Positions 47,769 to 59,731 of a stretch of 64,000 nt of DNA are shown here, piece after piece. The position numbers were made by a program, and so were the translations under genes. The DNA comes from Bombyx mori (lineage: Eukaryota > Arthropoda > Insecta > Lepidoptera > Bombycidae). Every line of letters starts with the position of its first letter. Position 1 is the first letter of the stretch. The DNA is taken from contig NC_085112.1 in assembly GCF_030269925.1 (NCBI RefSeq), forward strand, positions 9,611,501 through 9,675,500. The letters run 5' to 3'. The notes beneath the pieces are model-generated. The model did not search any database, was not told the origin of the DNA, and saw only the letters and a list, made by a program, of their open reading frames with translations.

Positions 47769-50700
47769 TCATAAATCTAAATCAATATCACAATCTGAAC
47801 TTTCAAAAATTGATATTTGGGAACTTCGTTCAGACTTATCTTGAACTGCATTTGTACTTTTACTCTCAATATTAAATTTAAAACTGTTGTTGTATTCAGA
47901 TATCGATAACTTTTCTTCATATTTATCAATGTTATATTTTTGTTCACATGCGAACTGTTTTAATTTATTTATTGTTGAGATATTTGCATTTTGTTCTTTA
48001 TGAGAATTAGTTTTGTTTTCTACAAGATCCTTTTTTTCAATTCTAGGAACAATGATTTCATTATCAATCTTATTTTCTTTTAATTCGATTCTTTTACCAC
48101 TTGATTTATGTTGACTTTCACCTTCAAACTTAAGATTGATACCGTACTCTGCAAACACATCATTAACACTAGGCACTGCATTTAAGAGATGATTCTGGTC
48201 AACGTCAATGTTTGTAGGACTACTGGCATCCCTTACTTCCTCCTTTGATTTCTTACGCTTTTTAGGAACTAAACTTTTAAGAATTTTTGAATTCACAGTA
48301 ACTTCTTTCCGTTTTCTTTTATTTTGAGGTTTTTTCTGAGCTACTGGTAGTTTTCTTTCGTCTCTATTTAAAGTTGCGTGTTTTTTCAATGTCACTGCCA
48401 ACATTTTATTTACTTCTATGATATCTTTGTTCTCTTCATCGGGTAAACTGTTTTTGTCATTATGTAACAATCCATTTTCTTCTTTCTTAAAATAAGAACT
48501 TGTTATTACCGATGCTGACAAAGGTGTATTTTCATCGGCGACATCATCATATTTCGCGAAAAGCTTAATGATTCCGCTATCAATGTCATGTTCCAATGTT
48601 TTGTGATCGACCTGAAGTAATTTACCGTAGTGTAATAATTCATTTCGCCATATTTCGTACAAATTTAATTTTGTTAATAGTTTTTTTGCTGTGCATAGGT
48701 ATTCAAAGTCAGGGTATTTATAGAAATTGGAATGTAGCGCATCCGCAGTGTCTGATAAAGTGCAGTCTTGCATTGATAAATCTACTAAAGATACGGCTAT
48801 AATGGCGTCCATCGGATATATTGTTGTTCTATACATCAAACGGCAGTGAGCTTGTGATAGTCTGAAAGAAAAATATATTGAAGGGAAAGTCAATGTACAG
48901 TATATATATAAATAAATGTAGACAAAACATTACATCAAAACTTTGAACTCATCGCCATAACTAATGTCTTGTGAGCTAGTCTATTGCCGTATGATATTGG
49001 GATAAGAACAAACGTCCTAATCAGAAGCCATTCCTTTATCACAATTTCATTGATGATGCGTCATTACGGATCCTCGCGATCCATTACCGGTGCTTTTAGG
49101 TACCACAAGCACCGGTCACCGTCCTCGTCGAAAGCGTCGCTTGCGACGAAGGCCTCGACGAGCAAATTAACCCATAAACACAGCCCACTGAATTTCTCGC
49201 CGGATCTTCTCAGTGGGTCGCGTTTCCAATCTGGTGGTAGATTCTGCGAAGCACTGCTCTTACTAGGGCCAGTGTTAGCAACACTCCGGTTTGAGCCCCG
49301 TGAGCTCACCTACATGTTAGGGCGAAGCTGAAATAGCCTCTCAAGGCTATCAGCATAGGTAGGGGAAAAAAAATTGGATAATGAAGTAATTTATAATCTG
49401 TTATCTTGTAATAGCTAGGCGCCGCGCATCTTGGGAAGAGGTCGTAGCTCCTATTGTATTACATATCACTTAAAACAGGAAAACGTAATTCGCGGCAGAA
49501 TTAGACAAGACTATGGTACCTGATAGTCTGAGAGGGCTCAATGCACCCTCTACTATGAGTAAAGGTAAGTTAACGATCATAGTATACTGGTATAATAGTA
49601 TACGCTCGTGCCCTATCTTTGATGAATTCCTTATTCGCTTTTTATGACGTCCGCCAGATGAGTGATGCTATTCAAAATAATACTAAACAGTCAGAACATG
49701 GGTTTGATACCACAAGCTATAACGACTTTAACAGAATCGACAATACGTCGCATTTTCGCGTGAGGAGAAAAATAATCTTACCGGTCGATATATCGTATCA
49801 CGAAGATTAATCTAAAGATAGATCTTAAAATATATCTTACCTGACCAGACTGTCGAGCATTCTCACGGTAGTACGTGATGGATCTCTGCTTTCGGCTTTT
49901 CTCTGGGCCATATAATACGATTGCAGGATAATGTTTGCCGATTTTGTCATCTTTGTCGTCCTTGGTCCCACTAGACTAATGTACATCTAGAACATAAATA
50001 GATCGATGCCTTTAATTATATTTCTTAGTTTTGATCGTAGTTAATTGTAGTAAGTTTACAATCGTATATATTTAATCATCGTTTATCAGCATCACGCAAT
50101 CCATCCATTTATTCTTAGGTCTACCTCTTCCTCTATGTCCTTCCACATGCCACTTACTCCCACAAAAAAAAAAAGAAAAAATTATCGTTTATATTATTAG
50201 ATATTTTTACACTAGATGTTGATGTAGAAAAAATTAAACAAGTATGTTTCCGGGTTCAAAAGTTGCTTGTATCTATTTCTTTTCCATTAAATACCAGTGC
50301 AAAACATATTATGTATTATTAGTAGTATTAGCATCATGGTAGGATCAGGTAGTAACTTATTATGTGTTGTAAAATGTCTACGTCTCGGAGATCGAGTAGC
50401 CAACATCCAAACAGAAGCTTTCACATTGACAATACTAATGTAAATTATTTACCTGCAATTTTTCGAGATTCCAATATTTTTTATTTTGTTCTAAATTTGA
50501 ATCACCGAACAATATATAAGAAGATACAAGTTTATCCCAAGCTTTATTTTTTGTATCCAATAGAATGAAAATTAGATCAAATCTGAAAGAAGTATTTAAT
50601 TTCATTTTTAGTCTATTATTTCCATCGCAGTAGATTTCTTAATTAAATCTTCTAAATAATTTAATATTGTAATAATAATATGTTTAGTATTTTTTCTTCA

Positions 50701-53700
50701 GGGTTCATACTAGATTTACAAAACGAGTAGGTGAGCTCACGGGGTCCTACTTGGTGACATTGTTAACACTAGCCCTAGCAAGAGCAGTGCTTAGCAGAAT
50801 TTACCACTGGATCGGAAACGCGACCCACTGAGAAGATCCGGCAAGAAACTCAGTGGGCTGTGTCTATGGGTTAATTTACTCGTAACAGGCGACGGGTTCG
50901 ACGAGAACGGTGGCCGGTGCTTGAGGAACCTAAAAGCAACGTTAGTGGATAGGGAGAATCCGAAATGACGTTTTTAGGGCGACGTCGACTGTAGTAGTTA
51001 GTATAATGAATCTTTATACTAGTGACAACTGTTCACGCTCCCCTGTGACTATCTTTAGTTGTATGAAAAACATAAATTTATTAAAAATAGTGATTAGTGC
51101 GTCATCTACCGTAAATAAGGAACTATAACAATAACCTTTCCTACGTATTATTAAGTAGTCAAAACCTTATATAAATTATCCATAAATTACATATACGTTA
51201 CAGATAAATTACAAAATGCGAGGGTAACGTCTAAGGTGTCCTCCTAAAGTCGCACTCCTATAAGGGTCATAACCAACTTTCACAGATCGCTCCCTTGTAT
51301 TGCTTATATTTATATACGTGAAGTTCTGATCGGACTGCATATCTAATATGTCTAGTGTTGAGTATGAGCGATATTCTTACCGGCTCAAAAGTGGCGTTCC
51401 AAGTGCTAAATTCATACTGAGCGGTTGATTTGAATCGTAGTTCCCCTTAGGATTGCAGGCTGCTATCACAGCACAACGTGTGTTCAATTTGCAGACTATA
51501 CCTGCCTGAAATTCATATTTGGATCTTCAAGGAACCGGAAACGTTGAGACAATCAAGCAACTTCTTGTTTTATTTTTAAATTTAAGACATCTAAGGCCAG
51601 CGAGAATCCGCACCTGCAGTCGGTTTTCGTCACTGGTCTTTTACAGGCTCATTTGAAATCAATACACACAATCAAACAGTAGTATTGTTGTAGTAGTAGT
51701 GTAGTAGTACCCTCCTCTCCCTTAAAAAAATATATTCTTACTTCCTAAAACGACATCTCCTATCTCTCACTCAGTCATGCTCCATATCTGTCATTCATCC
51801 ATACCGCTCTGTTCCTTTCCTACATAAATATACAGGGTGTCCCGAAAATCAAAATCAAGCGGCTACGGGGCGATGGGCTAAGCAGTATTTATGTCCTGGT
51901 CAAGCCCTACCTTGGCTATGGAGATTGTCTGTTGCTCCATCGCCTCGTGTATGGCGGTACGGTCGTGCTCCTTCAGCTGGGAGATCTCATCTATACAGCA
52001 CACGCCGCCGTCCGACAGAACCAGTGCTCCAGCTTCTAGCTGCCACTCGCCGTCTTCCTGAGATATCAGTCTTTCAACAAAAACCCGAAAAAAATATTCG
52101 AAGAACTATACTCAAATTGGTAGAGTTCTTTTATTAGTATATCTAATATACACATTTATTATATTTTAATAACCAAACTTTTCAATAGACCACTTTTAGA
52201 GTTCAAGCGAATAATCAGACCTCACTGTTCAAGTCTAAAGACGAGAAGAGATAGAAGTTTTTTAATCGACTTCAAAACAGGAGGAGGTTCTCAATTCGAC
52301 TGTATGTTTTTTATATGTTTGTTACTTCATAAATTTTGACTGGGTGAATCGATTTTGATGGTTCTTTTTTTATTAGAAAGCTGACGCTTCCCGTGTGGTC
52401 CCATATCAATTTAGTCCAGTTCTGATAATCGTATCCATGAGAAAACCATATAAGTCTTAAATTTGCATTAAGTACGTGCGCAACAAATAGATGAATAACT
52501 CAATAAATCAATATCACGCCAACCGATTTTGATGATTATTGTTTTTTAGTGTATATTAATTTGTTTTTGGATATTATTTTTTTTCTATTTGAAGTCGGTT
52601 TTTGTTAAAGCATGTCTATTTACATTTATTTAATGCTTTACAGCAGCGTTCATTCCGTCTAAAAGAAGACGACCACCACCGCCCATAGCGACCGGCGATG
52701 CTACAGACTACCGCTGCGCCGCTAACCACAAAATTCAAGTGCCGCTTTAGTTTTTCGGCTTTTCTTTAATGATAGCACTGTTATAGTATATACCCTGAGC
52801 GCAGCACACGTGAGGCCGGCTCGCGTACTGCCAGCTCCCGAAGTGAACACCGAACGCGAAGTCAGATCTGCTCCTGAACGAAGCAGTTGCGACTTCCCAG
52901 TGCCTGAAAAATAAAACATGATCTGTTAAAGTACTTTAAGTAGCCATTTTTTTTATTGCTTATATGCTTGGACGAGCTCACGACCCCCTGGTGTTAAGTG
53001 GTTATTGGAGCCCATAGACATCTACAACGTAAATGCGCCACCCACCTTGGAATATAAGTTCTAAAATCTCAGTATAGTTACAACGGCTGCCCCACCCTTC
53101 AAACCGAAACGCATTACTGCTTCACGGCAGAAATAGGCGGGGCGGCGGTACCTACCCGTGCGGACTCACAAGAGGTCGTACCACCATAAATCCTGCCACA
53201 CGTTGATGACGGAGAAATTATTCAAGCCGGCCGTAAAGAAACAAATTGAATAAACAGTAATTATAATTAATATATTGTAATATTGTTTAGAATTAGAATT
53301 TTTATGTCATATTAATTAAAAAAATATTTGTATTTGTATTGTGGAGTAAATAAATGCAATTATTATTATTATTTGCTTGTATTTCGAGTTTTGAGGGGAT
53401 TTGTTTGGGAAGTTCCCTACCTCTCGTTTTTACCACAACTGGATCAGAGTTCATCCACTCTACCTATAACCACGTTTGCAGAGATATTTTTACCACATAC
53501 CATCCGGCTTTGGATTGAACTCTCCTTTGTGGTGTTTCGTGAATTATGTTATGTCCTGCTTCAAACGATTCTTACGGAGAGCACTCAGTGGTAAACAGTG
53601 GCTTGGCTCTGCCCGTCACGTTGCTGTTGTTTATGAGCGACGATAACCACTCACTATTAGGTGGACTGTATGATGATCTGCCTACAATGGTAATTTTTAA

Positions 53701-56700
53701 AATATACAAGGAACTGAACATAGTTTTTTTTTATATTACATACGTAAGTCTGACTCCTAAAAATTAAAACTCATACCTGGATCTCCAACTAACAGGAGAT
53801 GACACTGACCCCGCACTTTTGTATGATGATTATCGTCAAAGGATGTATTCTTTTCATCTGTTTCCTCGACTATGTGATTCGATCCGGTAATCACCGTGAG
53901 CAACACAGCCAACTTTACCAAATGTAGACCGTAGACCTGTGATAAATTTCAATTATGTGTTGATATAATGTCAACAGTAGTTATTAATTTTCTTTAATAT
54001 ACAGACATAATATGACATACCTAATTTTATAATATGTATTGTTTAAAAGTTATTTTACCCAGTATAAAAGTTATGTGTTATGTGTTTAAAACCTTTTCAA
54101 TTGATTGGACTACTTCATCATCATCATCATGCTTTCCTATTACCCTCTGCTGGGGTGTATGGCTCGAATCAAATTTTTCCATTTGTATCGGTCTTGGGCA
54201 GTCTGTTCTAGCTCCTCCCACGTCATGCCCAAGACCCCTAGCTCCTGCTCCACCGAGCGACGCCAAGTTGTTCTGGGGCGGTCTCTCTTCATTTTACCAG
54301 ACACTTTCCAGGTCAGTGCTCTCTTTGATAAGTGTGTATCGGGCTTTCTCAGAGTGTGACCAATCCAATGCCACTTCCGCGTAAGGATCTCCTTCTCCAT
54401 TGGTGTCTGCTTAGTGATCCTCCACAGCTCTTTGTTAGTGATCTTCTCAGGGCAAAAGATTTTCAAAATCTGACGCAGGCACTTATTCACAAACACTTGA
54501 AGTTTTTTGATCAAGTCCTTGCGAACAAACCAAGTTTCGCTCCCGTACAGCAATACATACTTTACATTTGAGTTGAAGATCCTCACCTTTGTTCGTCTTG
54601 TTAAGGTTGAGGAACTCCACACTGGCCTAAGTTGACTAAACGCGGCTCTGGCTTTATTTATACGAGCCGCAATGTCTGCCTCGGTGCCTCCCCTATCGTC
54701 CACAATGCTGCCCAGGTAACAGAAGCTTCCCACCTACTCGATGTGCCTCCCTTTGATCGACATAGGAGCCGAATCGGTGGTATTTATGCGCATTTCTTTT
54801 GTTTTTGAGAAATTAATACGCAGCCCTGCTTTTTCAGCTTCATCTACTAGATCATCTGCTTTGTTTTGTAGCTGCTGCCGATTGGTTGCTAGGAGGCAAA
54901 TGTCATCAGCAAAGTCGATGTCCTCAAGGTCTTCATCCGCGGTCCAAGGCAGTCCTTGTCGGCATTTACAGGTGACTCTGCGCATCACATCATCAAGCAC
55001 CATTATAAACAGCAGGGGAGACAGCAAGCAACCTTGCTTGACGCCTGCGGTGACCACGATATTATCCGTGAGTTTTCCCCTGTGGAGCACTCTACACGAC
55101 GATCCATAGTAAAGCGCTTTTATGACATTTATGAGCTTGTCGGGCACGCCTTTTTTTTTCAAAACAGTCCAAATGCTGGACCAACTGACACTGTCAAAGG
55201 CCTTTTCGAAGTCGATAAACAATGTGAAAACTTCACACTGCATCTCCTGACATTGTTCTAGGATCATTCGTAAAAGGTTTATTTGGTCCGAGCATGAACG
55301 TCCTGGCCTAAACCCTGCCTGCTCTTCTCTGAGCTCACTGTCAACCACTTTGGCCATCCTCATCAGCAAAATTTTCGCGAGAACTTTTGAACATATTGGT
55401 AGCAGGCTTATACCCCTCCAGTTGGCACACGAGGAAAGGTCACCCTTTTTTGGTAGTTTCACGATAACACTTTCCTTCCACGATGCTGGTATGTATTCCT
55501 GCTCCCAAATACGTGATAGCAGCGGGTGTAGAAATTTAGATTGGACTACTTAGTTTAAAAAAATTTTATGACATTGTAAGTTAAATGTATGAAGTTTACA
55601 AGTGTGATCAAAACCAATTTAACTTGGAAACATACTTACTTGAGGACAAATCGATCTAAGTATATGATCTCTGCCTTTCAAAGGACACGAATCATAGTAA
55701 GACCAGAAACTGTCAAAGCATTCTTTTATGTCAGGAGCTGTGGCTACCACTTTAGATCTTAGCGCATTACACACTTCTATGTAATTTGCTTGGAGGACTA
55801 GTTCCACTTCAGATTTTTTTGTTTGAAATGATGGTCGCCAACGTCTTCTAATAGTACCGCTAAAAATAGTTAGTACATTTTAAAAAAATTACTAAATCTC
55901 AAAAGTGTCCTTTCTACATTTTTTAAACAACAGCCTGGACTTGTTCCTTCGCTTAGTGGATATAGACAATTTTCTAGTGTTCATTGATCATTTCAAAGAA
56001 CACTAGTAAATATAATGAAAATATGTTAGTAAATCGGATTAAAATAATTATAAATAGAACTTTACAATAAAGTATGCTTCAGAACATGCATTAAATTGCT
56101 CTACTCCAATAATTTATTCACAAAGGATTTGTTATTTATACTTATTGTACACAAAAGAAAATACAATAAAAACAGATTTAAAGAATTCTAAATGCTATGT
56201 ACAAAGGCGAGCTTAACTCATTCATGTCTACTAATTATGGCAATATGTACTTAAAGTTTCTTAAAGAATCACTTCTAACTCAATGCATGCCTCGCAGATG
56301 GTTGCACAATAATGTCTATATTCAGATGAGGCTTAACCGCCTTGAGCAGTTAGCTCAACAATGCTCTACACGTTGTTCATGAGCATCGGTAACAATAAAC
56401 CATCACGTAGGATGCAGTTATGAAAAAAAATAAAAAAACATGTACAGATAGTTACCAAATTATAACATCATCACCAGGTTTACAACAATCTACTAAATCA
56501 TCTTCTAAAACCACCCAGAATGAGCCTGGAATGGTACCAATGCTAAGCTTGTTAACTTGCTCCTGAAATCACATCACATCACAATCACATATTATGTACA
56601 TATATGTACCTGATTTTTTTTATTTTTTTTATGTTATTTTCTAAGCACACCTTTCTATAATCAGGGAATTACATGGTGTAATAAAAGAGACCTGCAATTA

Positions 56701-57784
56701 GGAAGTTTATAATTGTATAATCAGTGATTATTTTAAGGTGGATGGCAACATCCAAATTGGGTCTATTTGACCTCTTTCATCCAACAAATTCAATAAAAAG
56801 AAATTACAGTATCTTCCCTGGTTTAAATCCCTTTGCCTTAAAACCTGAAACAGTTGACTGAACATTTCTTGGGTATAATTTTACCTACGTATTCTAAAAA
56901 GTTACCGTCACAAAAGTACATATCTGTACTCCACCTGAATTTTTATTTCCTGATAATCTTTACAATATTCTCTGGATACAAGATTCACTTGTGAGAATAT
57001 TGTACTTCTGCATTTTGGATCAATATTACAACATTTTGATGGTGATTTAAGAATGTATCTCCTTTCGAAATCTGCTTGAACATAATTCTCATATTTGCAT
57101 TTCATACAGACATACTTTCTTTGATATTCCAACATTTTGGACTGGGTCACTCGGACAACTGTACCTAAATGTATTACAGGAAGAAAATGTGGATTATTTT
57201 TGTTGGCAATTATTACTTTGGTGCTTTTTTAAATATCAGATCTTTGGTAATTCATGCAATATAGTTTCCTCTGGTAGGATTCAATGTTCAGCATTGAACT
57301 GGTAGGAAACAATTTCAAAAAATTAATGACCATAATCCTCACCTGTTACTTTTAAAAAACATCCCAGATCTACATTTTTAGGGAAAACTGTTCTGTGTAA
57401 CTCCGGACAAACAGGTAAACCATAAAATCTGGCATGAACATTCTTCTTTACGAAAACATATTCTAATTTCGAAACTGTATTTTTAAATTCCTCAGATTCT
57501 ATAATGTGTTGTTGGGCCATCACTATATCTTTATTGCATATGGGCAGGGTTTCAATGGGAGCACACAGAACTCTGTCTCCCACATCAGGATGGTTTTCAA
57601 ATAATTTTAAAAAACTGCAAGGGTTCAAATTTATTTAGCTTTATCCCAAAAAATTTACTTTAAGATTCCTGTAGATATAGAATACTTACTCGATTTTAAT
57701 GCTAAAATATCCTAGATTATCTTTTTCTGATAATACATTAAAACAATCATCCAAATGGAACTTTAATATATATTCTAAAATCAT
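47769..57784 (-). CDS. MCM9: MCM9 DNA helicase, complete, 12 coding exons, 944 aa
   Basis: Minus-strand exons: 57,784-57,690; 57,614-57,343; 57,164-56,935; 56,562-56,456; 55,859-55,640; 53,936-53,777; 52,903-52,794; 52,057-51,911; 51,505-51,381; 50,582-50,453; 49,986-49,841; 48,861-47,769. All introns are GT-AG and phases agree, giving 2,835 coding bases. Order of domains: N-terminal helical part; zinc-binding cysteines near residues 142, 145, 167/168 and 174; OB-fold with [20 protein letters not shown]. The AAA+ core follows: Walker A GDPGTGKS (359-366), Walker B CCIDE (418-422), sensor-1 NPKG (465-468), arginine finger in LLSRFD (R489), sensor-2 region [10 protein letters not shown] (about 570-579). 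The last exon encodes a lid and a roughly 300-residue Lys-rich tail with NKRKRKEV (761-768) and KKRKKSK (781-787), likely nuclear localisation signals. In vertebrates MCM9 pairs with MCM8 in homologous recombination and mismatch repair. No stop or frameshift is seen. Confidence 0.93.
49053..49372 (+). repeat. Bm1-type SINE in MCM9 intron 11
   Basis: A 5'-truncated but well-preserved copy on the plus strand, antisense to MCM9, from gcgtcattacggatcctcgc to caaggctatcagcataggta and an A-tail. It lies inside the intron between coding exons 11 and 12, clear of both splice sites. Confidence 0.8.
50714..50995 (-). repeat. Bm1-type SINE in MCM9 intron 9
   Basis: Sense to MCM9, running from gagtaggtgagctcacgggg to tagggcgacgtcgactgtag. 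Its tail and first bases are missing. It lies between coding exons 9 and 10. Confidence 0.75.
52263..52603. mobile_element. MITE-like element with cgacttcaaa inverted repeats, MCM9 intron 7
   Basis: The left end reads aatcgacttcaaaacagg and the right end tatttgaagtcggtttttg, so the ends form a short imperfect inverted repeat. The interior (ctcaattcgactgtatgttt, gattttgatggttctt) is non-coding and about 340 bp. A left-end fragment of the same family is at 30,447. It occupies most of the intron between coding exons 7 and 8. Confidence 0.6.
52946..53187 (-). repeat. BMC1-type LINE 3' end in MCM9 intron 6
   Basis: Reverse copy (sense to MCM9) from the T-run and ttattgcttatatgcttgga to acaagaggtcgtaccacca. 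It ends about 45 bp downstream of coding exon 7's acceptor side, still within the intron. Well preserved. Confidence 0.8.
53588..53705 (+). repeat. Short LINE-tail repeat in MCM9 intron 6
   Basis: A diverged plus-strand copy with gtggcttggctctgcccgt and ggtggactgtatgatgatct retained, ending in a T/A-rich remnant rather than a clean A-tail. Confidence 0.6.
54116..55538 (-). mobile_element. RTE-clade LINE, 5' truncated, with 13-bp target duplication in MCM9 intron 5
   Basis: The minus strand encodes most of a reverse transcriptase. In order: [60 protein letters not shown], then the catalytic [11 protein letters not shown]. After a single in-frame stop at 54,734-54,736 come [18 protein letters not shown] and the C-terminal region to about 54,140. 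The 3' end carries (ATG)n repeats, usual for RTE elements. The 13-bp duplication gattggactactt flanks it exactly at 54,103-54,115 and 55,539-55,551. Endonuclease domain and 5' end are absent, so it inserted already truncated. It lies in the same strand as MCM9 without touching exons. Confidence 0.9.
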
Positions 57785-58810
57785 TGTGTATTCTGCCAGC
57801 TTTCCATTGATCTATTTTAATTGATGTTGAGCAGCTGATGTAGGTAGGTACCGTACTATGCAGTTTTCATTTGAAATTAATATGTAGTAATCCAATCTAA
57901 ATTCCCTCTACCTATCTTTATGTAGGCTAGACTTTCTTTTATGGTTTATCGATTTGAAAGTTCACAATTATTTTTTTGATAGTACTCATAAATAGAAAGC
58001 TTTTTGCAAAATTTCTATTTGCAGAAGCTCACGGCTTAACAGACATCATTTTTCAAAGTTTTCATACAAATTGGAAAATCGTCTAAGTTGACGTTTCACG
58101 TTCCATTCATGGTAGACGTGTATTTTATTAAATTTTATATTATACCTATTTTACCTCAATATTTTTTATTATTATAATATATTCACAAATTACATTTGGT
58201 TTAATTAGTGTGCTCAGTAGTTGTTGCTGTAGTATGCAATTATATTAACTTTTTTACTACACATAAAATCACGATTTTTTGTTTACATTGTGGAACAGAA
58301 CATGAATTGAGGCAATTTTATAGCGTTGTGGCGTTTAAGAACCCATCTTTTTATGATGCGTAAGCCGGAACGCACGAGAGGTGGAAAAAAGTGTATAGTC
58401 TGTGACACGGGACCTTTTTACCGCCAAATATTTAAAACGTAAAAATAATTTGTAATGTGTTATTTAACTAATATAATATAATTACTTAGAATTGTTTATG
58501 CCGCTACAACAATAAAATTTATATTGTTCCAACTGTGGTGTTTATTACTTATAACACGACTTTACGGCGAAATAAAGAAGGGACTCTATAATGGACTCCC
58601 TCAGCGTATTTTTATGTCTGTACATAATAATATCTGTATTATTCTGTATGTAATAGGTACCAAAAATATCCTTATAAATTAGATTAAATTTAACAATAAT
58701 AAAATTGCATGGTTAACAGATAAATATAAAAAACAAATCAGAGCACACTTTCCACGTGGTCTTGTCTGCCCTACCCTATCCCTCCCTAGTGTATATAAAA
58801 ATGAAAGTTT
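57785..58810. other. MCM9 upstream region
   Basis: This AT-rich kilobase precedes the MCM9 start codon and should hold its promoter and 5' untranslated region. I see no convincing TATA box or initiator that would fix a start site. A less AT-rich patch at 58,325-58,430 is the only compositional change. No other gene is seen. Confidence 0.35.
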
Positions 58811-58823
58811 AACAGAGATTTTA

Positions 58824-59230
58824 CTTTTTGATAAACGGCACGACACGAGAACCCTCTCATCGTGGCCACCGGCGATCCGGCGGACTAAATGGTAAGCAGT
58901 CGACGTCGCCCAAACAAGTCACTTCGGATCCTCCCGATCCACTAACGGTGCTTTTAGGTACCTCAAGCACCGGTCATCGTTCTCGTCGAACCCGTTGCTT
59001 GCGATGAAGGGCTCGGTGAGTAAATTAACCCACAGACACAGCCCACTAAGTTTCTCGCCGGATCTTCTCAGAGGGTCGCGTTTCCGATCCGGTGGTAGAT
59101 TCTGCGAAGCACGGCTCTTGCTAAGGTTCGTGTTAGCAACATCATCAGGTTTAAGTCCCGTGAGCTCACCTATTACTAGTTAAGGTTACGCCGAAATGGT
59201 CTCCCAAGTCCATCAGCGTAGGTTAAAAAA
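58824..59230 (+). mobile_element. Near full-length Bm1-type SINE with 13-bp target duplication
   Basis: The element runs from the family's 5' boundary to its A-tail. The duplication aacagagatttta flanks it at 58,811-58,823 and 59,231-59,243. Small deletions inside make it shorter than the copy at 36,118. It lies between MCM9 and PRPF18. Confidence 0.85.
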
Positions 59231-59731
59231 AACAGAGATTTTAATCTAAAATCATGAAATTATATGAAGCGAGTTGAAGTGGGATGAAATATAGGTAGTA
59301 TTAGGTAGTCTCAGTAAAGAGGTGGTTATTTCTACATTTGTGTACTTTCACAGATAGTAAATAATTAATAAACCACTGTTATTTTACATTTAAACATAAA
59401 GGTATGTAGTTTTCCAATTGCAGCACTAGAGCGCATTATGCGGCATAATGCTCAATGTTGAATGTTCCAACTACAGCAACGCTTCGCACAATCGAGCACT
59501 CTGAAAAGTAGGTACTGCTCTCGCGTGATACTCGCAATCGATACCAACTCAGTGACAGACCTCAGTAAACCTTTATTCTTGAAAAAAATTGTAAAGCTTT
59601 CGTTTCGTCGTAGTTTCTTGGAAATAATCAAAGTTAATTCAAACTGTGATAAAAAAATAAATATAAGTATGAATGAAGGTACAAATAATTACTTTTTTTT
59701 ATTAATCCACATTTAAAATGTGAATATAATA

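Noticed and set aside
48862..48893. Methionine at 48,893 as the start of a separate 374-aa gene
   Set aside because: The first 10 residues of that frame are intron; a splice acceptor at 48,862-48,863 joins the exon in frame to MCM9 exon 11.
51831..51900. cagggtgtcc string as the end of a Tc1/mariner-type element
   Set aside because: No matching inverted end was found in the intron, so a single end-like motif is not enough.
51925..52137. 70-codon plus-strand ORF
   Set aside because: It is the antisense shadow of MCM9 coding exon 8.
54741..55261. Plus-strand ORFs of 101-122 codons
   Set aside because: They are antisense shadows of the RTE reverse transcriptase encoded on the minus strand.
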